From contig DMNP01000083.1 of the NCBI GenBank assembly GCA_003452695.1, forward strand, positions 1 through 11,481: a DNA stretch of 11,481 bases, written 5' to 3'. Positions 5,853 through 11,481 of the stretch are shown piece after piece. The position numbers and the translations under genes are program-made. The notes under the pieces are model-generated. The model worked only from the letters and a program-made list of their open reading frames with translations. It did not search any database and had not been told where the DNA came from. The stretch comes from Eggerthellaceae bacterium. GTDB taxonomy: Bacteria; Actinomycetota; Coriobacteriia; Coriobacteriales; Eggerthellaceae. How positions within the stretch are numbered: the stretch's first letter is position 1; each line of letters opens with the position of its first letter.

Positions 5853-8800
5853 ATGACAACTGCAAACGTGCTCGTGAATCATTCGGAAACCGTGCAGACA
5901 AGTTCGTCAATGGCGAAGGGGGTGCCTGGAACGGCAACGGCAAGGGCCGTAGCATGGTCGATTGCCAGGACTTTCATCATCGTCGGCCTATTGGCTGTCG
6001 TGCTCGGGTTGGCGCCGGCCTTTGCAGGAGCCCAAGCGTTCGCCTTGGACGATTCCGCCACCCTGAAGACCGCGCCTGGCGACCTGGCCACCCAAGCCGA
6101 GGGCGAAGGTGCAGGCGGGGGAGAGGCAGGCGATCCTCTGGCAAGCGGCGCATGTGGCGAATCCGCCACCTGGACCCTCAGCTCCGAAGGCCTCCTGTCC
6201 ATCCAGGGCGAAGGATCCATGACGAATTGGACATCGGATAGCGCTGTGCCCTGGTACGCTCACCGTGATAAAGTCGTATCCGTCGAAATAGGCGACGGCA
6301 TAACGTCCATCGGATCGCGCGCTTTCAAATCGCTTACGAAACTCGCGAACGTTTCGATTGCCGCATCGGTGGCGACGATCGGCGCCTCGGCCTTCCAAGG
6401 CTGCACGGCGCTCTCCGAGCTGACGGTAGGCGATGGGTCGATGCTGGATGCCATCGACAGCAGCGCCTTCGGCGGATGCACTGCTTTGAGTCTGGTGAAG
6501 ACAACCTCGAAGGTCTTCTGCTTCTACGTTAAGAACGTCCTGAAGAACGCCGAGATGTTCGAGAAAATCGTGCAGTCCCTGCCCGTCGACGAGGCCACGG
6601 CGTTGCGCTATGCCTATAGCCCGGGCGGGCAAGGCGCTTGGATAGTGGGCATAACCCGTACGACGTCGTTCCTCACGGTTCCCGTGAAGCTGGCAGACGT
6701 GCCGGTCGTGGGCATCGCAGAGGGGGCTTTCACCGTTGCGGACGAAACGGGCACCATTGTAGACAACACGGATTTGCGCGAAATTGCGTTTGCCGAGGGA
6801 ATCCAGATAGCAGATATCGAAGACCGCGCATTTCAGAAGTGCTCTTCGCTCGTAAGCTTCAGCTTGCCCGTGGGTGTGTCCGCCATTGGCGCGCGTGCGT
6901 TCGAGGGATGCAAGTTGCTGTCGTCGTTCGCCTTCGACGATGATTCGGCCCTGAAATCGGTCGGCGATTACGCACTGCAGGATTGCACGTCGCTCAATCG
7001 TATCGAGCTTCCCTCGACGGTCGATGCGATTGGCAAGCGCGCGTTCAACGGCGTTAACACCGTGGTGTTTCGCGAAAACAAATCGGCTCTGCTGGAGGTT
7101 GGCAACGAGATGTTCTACGGTTGCGCAAACGTTGCCCTCGGCGAAGGAACGACGACCGTGGGGGCAAGGGGCTTCAGCAATGCGCTTGTCAGCGTGACCC
7201 TTCCCGAATCGCTCGGCATGGTCGGGGCGAATGGCTTCATCGGCTGCAACAAGCTTGCCTCGGTGCGCATTCCCGATGCCGTGACGTCCATCGGGGCGTC
7301 TGCGTTCCAAGGCTGCTCTTCGCTTGCCGACGTTTCGTTGTCGCGAGCGTCGCAGCTTGGTTCAATAGGCGCAAGTGCTTTTTCCAGTTGCTCTGCCATG
7401 CAGGCGTTCGAGATTCCCGAAACCGTTTCATACGTGGGCAACCAGGCTTTCAGCAGTTGCAAGAAGCTTCAAGCTATGCGGATTCCCGCAGCGGTTGGCG
7501 CACTAGGCGAAAAGACGTTCTTCAACTGCTCGTCTCTGGCCTCGGTGGTGTTTGCCGAAGGCACCGGGCTTGCTTCCATCGGCGCCTCTGCGTTCGAAGG
7601 ATGCAGCGCGCTCGAGGGCTTCGATGCGCCGGCGACGCTCGTCTCGATAGGCGAGAAAGCATTCAAGGGAGCCGCGAAGCTTTCCAGTTTGTCGTTTGCA
7701 GAGAATCCGGCCCTGAAAACCATAAGCGCTTCCGCGTTCGAGAACTGCTTCAGGAGCGGATTCGAGAACAGCGAAAGACTGGCATCGGTCAGCCTGCCTT
7801 CTACAGTGGAATGGCTGGGCGAAGCTGCTTTCAAGAACTGCTCGAAGCTCGAGACGATTACTCTGAACAGCTTGGATATGTATCTCGGCCCCGAATGCTT
7901 CATGGGAATTGCCGATCCGAGCATCATATACGTTGCAAAAAACGACGATGTCCAGCCCAATCCGATGTACGCCAAGCTGGCGGAAAACGAGAACTTGCTC
8001 GATAAAGATGCAACGTTCATTGCCGTTATCGGGGACAATTTACATCTTATAACGGATGAAACCGTTACGGTGTCGAACGTCGTGTACCGAGGTCCCGGGA
8101 CAACTCCGATCGTTACAGTTGTCTGCGATGGAGCCGAGCTGAACTCAGAAACCGATTACGATATCGTTCTCGAAGAGGCGCCCCATACCGGAGAGATGAT
8201 GGCCCTCATACGCGGCAAGGGGCAATATATCGGGTTCGCGCGCAAGATGTTCACGGTAATGGCATCACAGGTGCCGGTTCCCGTTGCGAACAACGGCCTG
8301 GTGTACAATGCCGCCGAGCAGCAGGGCGTTGCAGCGGGCGATGGCTATACCATCAAGAGCGGCGGGGCGGCCACCAAGGCGGGCAGCTACACCGCCGTGG
8401 TGTCGCTTGTCGACAAGCAGAATTATGTGTGGTCGGACGGCAGCGGTTCGGAGGACAAGCAGATTTCCTGGTCCATTGCCCCTGCTCCCGTTGTGGTAAC
8501 TGCGCAGAACGCGACGAAGGCGTATGGCGAGAAGGACCCGACCTTCACGGCAATCGTCGATTACGGTACCGTGCCCGAGACCAATTCCCGAGCGGTGAAG
8601 TACGCGCTATCGCGCGGAACGGCAGGCGAGAACATCGGCGATTATGCAATAGCGGTAACGGGTAATGCGCTTCAAGGCAACTATGCGGTTACGTTCGTTC
8701 CCGCTACCCTGACCATCGAAAAGCGCGATTTATCGTCGGCCTCGATTACGCTCGGCAGGTCCAATTACATCTATGACGGGCAAGCGGCCGAGCCGTCCGT

Positions 8801-9758
8801 TTCCGTGCGGGTGGCTGGCAAGAAGCTGGAGGCTGGCAAGGACTACACGCTTGAATATGCCGACAACACAGAAGTCGGCACGGCCAAGGTGCTCGTAACG
8901 GGCATCGGCAACTACCGGGGCGTGGCGGACAAGTCCTTCACCATCTCGCGGGCTGCCGTCACCGTAACGCCCGTGGCTGCGAGCAAGGAATATGGCGACG
9001 CCGACCCCGTGTTCACGGCCAAGGTAACAGGCGTGCCCGCCGGCCACGAGTCCGACATCGTCTATGCGTTGTCGCGTGCGGGCGGCGAGAAGATCGGCAG
9101 CTACACCATAACCGCTGCGGGTGCGTCCGCCCAGGGCAACTACACGGTGCACTTCGGCACCGCGCGCCTGACCATCTCGCAGACGAGCATTTCCGATGCA
9201 ACGGTCTCGTTTGCCAAGGCCAGCTATCCCTACACGGGAACCTTCGTGAAACCGGCGCCGGTCGTGAAGCTTGCTGGCAAGATGCTGAAGGTGGGCGTGG
9301 ATTACACGGTTTCGTATTCCAGCAACATAAACGACGGCACAGCGCAAGCCACCGTGCGGGGCATGGGCGGCTATGCCGGCAGTGCGGTCGGCAGCTTCAA
9401 GATAGCCGGCATTCCCGCAGGTAAGACCGCCACCGTTGCTGGCGCCACCTATAAGGCCAAGACGAATTCGACGGCCGTCTTCAAGAAAGCCCCTGTTGCA
9501 CAGGCAAAGGTGAGGGTGCCGGCAAAGGTCGTAATTCACGGAAAGCGCTACAAGGTTGTCGGCATTGCGCCCAAGGCCTTCAAGGGCACCGCAACCAAGA
9601 CCGTAATCGTGAAGTCCAAGGCGCTGACGAAGGCCAAGGTGCGCAAGTGCCTGAAAGGGTCGCAGGTGAAAACCGTGAAGGTTCCTGCTGCGAAAAAGAA
9701 TGCCTACAAGAAGATCTTCGCCAAGAAGAATGTCGGCAAGAAAGTGAAGGTGAAATAG
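5853..9758 (+). CDS. Large secreted BspA-type leucine-rich-repeat protein with MBG-like domains
   Basis: A 1301-residue exported surface or secreted protein. Residues 1-31 are a polar extension; a signal-peptide core (FIIVGLLAVVLGLAPAFAG, 41-59) follows, with probable cleavage after AQAFA (64). SGACGESATWTLSSEG (from about 99) is the usual opening of such proteins. LRR_5 repeats of the form SIGASAFQGCSSLADVSL run from about 137 to 218 and, after a non-repeat insert (about 219-290), on to about 700. A linker domain (about 730-796) and a YTATVSL-type domain (about 805-880) follow. Two MBG-like domains (YGEKDPTF near 890, YGDADPVF near 1043) then alternate with two GKxLxxGxDYT domains (near 980 and 1135). 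The last 110 residues are rich in Lys and end KKNVGKKVKVK. There is no LPXTG sortase signal, so attachment, if any, would be through the basic tail. Relatives mediate adhesion or host contact; the ligand here is unknown. Start ATG 5853 has a modest GGGG site 6 nt upstream; a second ATG at codon 20 lacks one. Confidence 0.9.
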   Translation: MTTANVLVNHSETVQTSSSMAKGVPGTATARAVAWSIARTFIIVGLLAVVLGLAPAFAGAQAFALDDSATLKTAPGDLATQAEGEGAGGGEAGDPLASGACGESATWTLSSEGLLSIQGEGSMTNWTSDSAVPWYAHRDKVVSVEIGDGITSIGSRAFKSLTKLANVSIAASVATIGASAFQGCTALSELTVGDGSMLDAIDSSAFGGCTALSLVKTTSKVFCFYVKNVLKNAEMFEKIVQSLPVDEATALRYAYSPGGQGAWIVGITRTTSFLTVPVKLADVPVVGIAEGAFTVADETGTIVDNTDLREIAFAEGIQIADIEDRAFQKCSSLVSFSLPVGVSAIGARAFEGCKLLSSFAFDDDSALKSVGDYALQDCTSLNRIELPSTVDAIGKRAFNGVNTVVFRENKSALLEVGNEMFYGCANVALGEGTTTVGARGFSNALVSVTLPESLGMVGANGFIGCNKLASVRIPDAVTSIGASAFQGCSSLADVSLSRASQLGSIGASAFSSCSAMQAFEIPETVSYVGNQAFSSCKKLQAMRIPAAVGALGEKTFFNCSSLASVVFAEGTGLASIGASAFEGCSALEGFDAPATLVSIGEKAFKGAAKLSSLSFAENPALKTISASAFENCFRSGFENSERLASVSLPSTVEWLGEAAFKNCSKLETITLNSLDMYLGPECFMGIADPSIIYVAKNDDVQPNPMYAKLAENENLLDKDATFIAVIGDNLHLITDETVTVSNVVYRGPGTTPIVTVVCDGAELNSETDYDIVLEEAPHTGEMMALIRGKGQYIGFARKMFTVMASQVPVPVANNGLVYNAAEQQGVAAGDGYTIKSGGAATKAGSYTAVVSLVDKQNYVWSDGSGSEDKQISWSIAPAPVVVTAQNATKAYGEKDPTFTAIVDYGTVPETNSRAVKYALSRGTAGENIGDYAIAVTGNALQGNYAVTFVPATLTIEKRDLSSASITLGRSNYIYDGQAAEPSVSVRVAGKKLEAGKDYTLEYADNTEVGTAKVLVTGIGNYRGVADKSFTISRAAVTVTPVAASKEYGDADPVFTAKVTGVPAGHESDIVYALSRAGGEKIGSYTITAAGASAQGNYTVHFGTARLTISQTSISDATVSFAKASYPYTGTFVKPAPVVKLAGKMLKVGVDYTVSYSSNINDGTAQATVRGMGGYAGSAVGSFKIAGIPAGKTATVAGATYKAKTNSTAVFKKAPVAQAKVRVPAKVVIHGKRYKVVGIAPKAFKGTATKTVIVKSKALTKAKVRKCLKGSQVKTVKVPAAKKNAYKKIFAKKNVGKKVKVK

Positions 9759-9807
9759 CGGCTGCTGCTTAGCAACCGGTACATGGCAAGGGGACGCTTT
9801 CAGCAAA

Positions 9808-9841
9808 GCACCGGTGCCTTTGAACGAACCGGCACCGGTGC
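9808..9841. terminator. Hairpin between convergent genes, probably bidirectional
   Basis: GCACCGGTGCC (9808-9818) pairs perfectly with GGCACCGGTGC (9831-9841) around a 12-nt loop. Each arm is itself nearly palindromic around ACCGGT. It lies between the stop of the LRR gene (9758) and the stop of the minus-strand peptide gene (9857). The minus-strand side is followed by TTTGCT and the plus-strand side by CCCATTCTT, so neither T tract is strong. Termination for both genes is inferred from position and stem. Confidence 0.55.
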
Positions 9842-9856
9842 CCCATTCTTACTGCG

Positions 9857-10051
9857 CTACCGAATGACAAGGCGCTTTGGCTTGAATTTTTCGCATTCGC
9901 CGCCCCAGCTGCCTCCGCCGCCCGATATGCTCTCGATTTCCTCGTCACTAAGCTCGTAGCCCTCATCTGCGGCCAGCTTCAAGAAATCCTCGGGCGTCTT
10001 GCAGGCTTTCGCTTTCTCCTGCAGTTCAGCATCCAAATACTCGAAACTCAT
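9857..10051 (-). CDS. Nif11-like RiPP precursor peptide
   Basis: This 64-aa peptide has the plan of a Nif11-type leader with a double-glycine cleavage site. Residues 1-43 form an acidic, helical leader (LDAELQEKAKACKTPEDFLK, then LAADEGYELSDEEIESIS), in which GYELSDEEIESISGG matches the conserved end of that leader family. The GG at 44-45 would be the cut site, releasing GGSWGGECEKFKPKRLVIR, a 19-residue basic core with a single Cys (53) and a Trp (49). Such leaders guide modifying enzymes and are removed during export by a C39-peptidase ABC transporter. Neither kind of gene is in the window, so maturation would need genes elsewhere. A single core Cys leaves room for at most one thioether. 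The start ATG 10051 has only a weak ribosome binding site (GAGTGG). A non-RiPP Nif11-domain protein is the alternative. Confidence 0.72.
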   Translation of the reverse strand: MSFEYLDAELQEKAKACKTPEDFLKLAADEGYELSDEEIESISGGGGSWGGECEKFKPKRLVIR

Positions 10052-10373
10052 GGTCCACTCATCTCTTTGAACTAGCGCTTTTCCATTCTAGCCGTAAAAG
10101 ATGCTGCTATTCCAGGCAAGGTGAAATAGTTGTCCGGCCGCGAAAAGCAAGTTACGGTCACCCTATGCAGCCCAGCGCTGGGGCAAGGGGGTGTGGGCGA
10201 TTCTGCAGGCGCCTTCCTTGTTTAAATGCAAAGGCAAAGCCGAAGCCAAGCGAACGCCCCCTTGACCCAGCCCGCTGGACGGTCGAGCAAGAGGGGCGTG
10301 CGACTGCTGCAAAAGCAACCCGTTTCCGTTTCGAGGCTGGCCAGCGGCGGAGGCGAGGAGTACCATAGCCCCC
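10052..10373. other. 322-nt divergent intergenic region between the peptide and the MFS gene
   Basis: No gene is supported here. It contains the peptide's -10 candidate and a perfect 12-nt palindrome, CCCAGCGCTGGG (10171-10182). A related inverted repeat, CCAGC-CC-GCTGG (10267-10278), overlaps a TTGACC box (10263-10268). The two repeats share the CCAGC/GCTGG arms and could be operator sites for a regulator of the MFS gene, but no good -10 was found behind TTGACC. GAGGAG at 10355-10360 lies 13 nt before the MFS start, which is far for a ribosome binding site. Confidence 0.4.
10085..10090 (-). promoter_or_regulatory. Candidate -10 element of the Nif11-like peptide gene
   Basis: The minus strand has TAGAAT about 34 nt upstream of the start codon, which would give a leader of roughly 26 nt. 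No clear -35 accompanies it. The same TAGAATG string occurs before 170 and near 5731. Confidence 0.3.
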
Positions 10374-11481
10374 ATGATGAAGCGACATTACGAAAAAGTC
10401 ATCGTCGGCTGCTGCTTCGCGTTCATATTCGTGAACATCGGGCTGGCTTCCACGGCGTTTTCCGTGCATCAGCCCTATCTGGTGGCTATGGAGGGCATTG
10501 GCGACACGGGTGGGTCGCTCGTGCTCTCGGCGCGCACCTTCACGTCGTTCGTGGCGATGCTGGTCGTGGACCGCTACTATGCGCTGCTCGATGCCCGGCG
10601 CGGCGTGTTCGTGGCCTGCCTGTGCACGGCCGCGGGGTTTGCGATATACAGCACGGCCACATCGCTGCCGCAGTTCATCGGCGGGGCGATTGCCCTGGGC
10701 ATCGGCTACGGCTTTGGCGGGCTCGTCGCCATGACGATGCTCGTGAACCGTTGGTTCGCCAGCGGCATCGGCAGCGCCATGGGCGTGGCCACCATGGGAA
10801 GCGGCGTTGCCTCCATCGTCATGCCGCTCGTGGTGGTGCGCGTTATCGAGGCCTCGTCGCTGTCGGCAGCGTTTCTGGTGGAGGCGGCCGTTGCGCTGGT
10901 CGTGGGTCTTGCTGCGGTGCTGCTCCTGCGCAACAGGCCCTCCGACATGGGCATGGAGGCCTATGCAGGGCCGGCTGGCAAGACGCGCAAGCGGGCGCGC
11001 CATGAACTGCGCCCCTGCCCGCGCAGCGACCAGGCCCTGCTGCTCGTGGCCATGCTGCTGCTCGGCGCGTACTGCTGCGGCGGCGTCACCTACCTTTCCG
11101 TGCTGGCCACGTCCTCTGGCTTCGAGCCCGTGTTCGCGGCAAGCCTCGTGGCCCTGGCCGGGGTGGCGCTGACCGCCGCGAAGTTCGCAACCGGCGAACT
11201 CTTCGACCATTTGGGCACCCCGCTGGCTTCCGCCATCGTGTTCGCACTGGGCGCAATCGGCTTTTCGCTGTGCTGTTTTGCGGGCACGGGCTCGACTGCG
11301 GTAATGCTGGCGGCTGCCGTATTGGTGGGCGTGGGGTTGTCGCTTGGGTCGGTGGGCATTTCGGTGTGGTCGCTGGACACGGCCGACCCCTCTGCCACCA
11401 CGCGCCAGGTGAAGAACTTCCAGGTTGCCTATGCGCTGGGCGGTTTCTTGGCAAACACTTTGCCGGGCATCGTGAAAGACC
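10374..11481 (+). CDS. MFS transporter, OFA/monocarboxylate-like, C-terminus cut by the window edge
   Basis: The frame is open from ATG 10374 for 369 codons to the right edge. It starts MMKRHYEKVIVGCCFAFIFV; there is no start codon further upstream in the nearby frame. Hydrophobic segments follow one another as in a 12-helix major facilitator: residues about 9-30, 47-63, 75-95, 100-122, 130-155 and 160-185. A charged central loop (RNRPSDMGMEAYAGPAGKTRKRARHE) and a second set of helices from about 222 come next. The NRWFASGIGSAMGVATMGSG segment and RPSDMGMEAYAG before the central loop resemble the oxalate:formate antiporter (OFA) group of MFS carriers, which move small mono- or dicarboxylates. 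The substrate cannot be named. It lies divergent from the Nif11-like peptide and is separated from lutABC by the LRR gene, so a link to lactate uptake or peptide export is only a guess. The last part, probably some 30-60 residues, lies outside the window. Confidence 0.85.
   Translation, partial: MMKRHYEKVIVGCCFAFIFVNIGLASTAFSVHQPYLVAMEGIGDTGGSLVLSARTFTSFVAMLVVDRYYALLDARRGVFVACLCTAAGFAIYSTATSLPQFIGGAIALGIGYGFGGLVAMTMLVNRWFASGIGSAMGVATMGSGVASIVMPLVVVRVIEASSLSAAFLVEAAVALVVGLAAVLLLRNRPSDMGMEAYAGPAGKTRKRARHELRPCPRSDQALLLVAMLLLGAYCCGGVTYLSVLATSSGFEPVFAASLVALAGVALTAAKFATGELFDHLGTPLASAIVFALGAIGFSLCCFAGTGSTAVMLAAAVLVGVGLSLGSVGISVWSLDTADPSATTRQVKNFQVAYALGGFLANTLPGIVKD

Noticed and set aside
2381..9806. 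Long open frames antisense to the lut genes and to the LRR gene (for example 3220-4587, 4452-5624, 5988-7310 and 8730-9806 on the minus strand)
   Set aside because: They lie opposite clearly homologous genes, arise from GC-rich third positions, are rich in His, Arg, Ala and Gly, and show no domains or ribosome binding sites.
10076..10131. Short frame ending GKVK-stop that repeats the AAGGTGAAATAG found at the end of the LRR gene, possibly a relic of a second LRR tail
   Set aside because: Only 12 nt are shared and the residues before it (ILAVKDAAIP) do not match the lysine-rich tail, so chance is the simpler reading.
10158..11210. 350-codon minus-strand open frame opposite the MFS gene
   Set aside because: It mirrors the transporter's codons, is rich in His, Arg and Gln, has no recognisable domain, and the plus-strand frame has clear membrane helices and MFS motifs.
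1..11481. CRISPR arrays, tRNA or rRNA genes, insertion sequences and integrases
   Set aside because: No regularly spaced repeats, no cloverleaf pattern, no transposase or integrase motif was seen in either strand; the repeats in the LRR gene are protein repeats with varied codons.

Overview
The window looks like chromosomal DNA from a high-GC Gram-positive anaerobe, most likely a gut actinobacterium of the class Coriobacteriia (Eggerthellaceae-like). This is inferred from the combination of an L-lactate oxidation operon (lutABC), a very large secreted BspA-type leucine-rich-repeat protein with MBG-like domains and a lysine-rich tail, an OFA-like MFS carrier, and a small Nif11-type peptide, all in GC-rich codon usage. 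No rRNA or tRNA is present to fix the taxonomy.

Left part (1-2052): an accessory, partly decayed segment. A minus-strand gene enters from the left edge with its own promoter and ribosome binding site. Next comes a rho-independent-type hairpin with a T7 tract. It is followed by the C-terminal relic of an SMC/DndD-like ATPase, broken by two frameshifts, one of them at a run of eight G. An AT-richer two-gene minus-strand operon then encodes a Panacea-domain (SocA-like) protein and a TacT/AtaT-type GNAT acetyltransferase 8 nt downstream. This has the layout of a type II toxin-antitoxin module, with an uncommon antitoxin partner for a GNAT toxin.

Middle (2053-5666): a 592-nt non-coding stretch carries the toxin-antitoxin promoter, a possible relic of another gene, and a candidate promoter and leader for the lactate operon. 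The tightly packed lutA-lutB-lutC operon follows and ends in an 11-bp GC-rich hairpin. LutA (CCG-domain subunit), LutB (LUD plus two 4Fe-4S clusters) and LutC (LUD) together form the iron-sulfur L-lactate dehydrogenase complex that oxidises L-lactate to pyruvate. An 18-codon ORF overlaps the lutA start.

Right part (5667-11481): a 1301-residue exported leucine-rich-repeat protein has its own extended -10 promoter. It converges on a 64-aa Nif11-like precursor peptide on the minus strand, with an 11-bp hairpin (two copies of a palindrome) between them. A 322-nt intergenic region then separates the divergent peptide from an MFS transporter that runs off the right edge. No enzyme that would modify the Nif11-type peptide is in the window.
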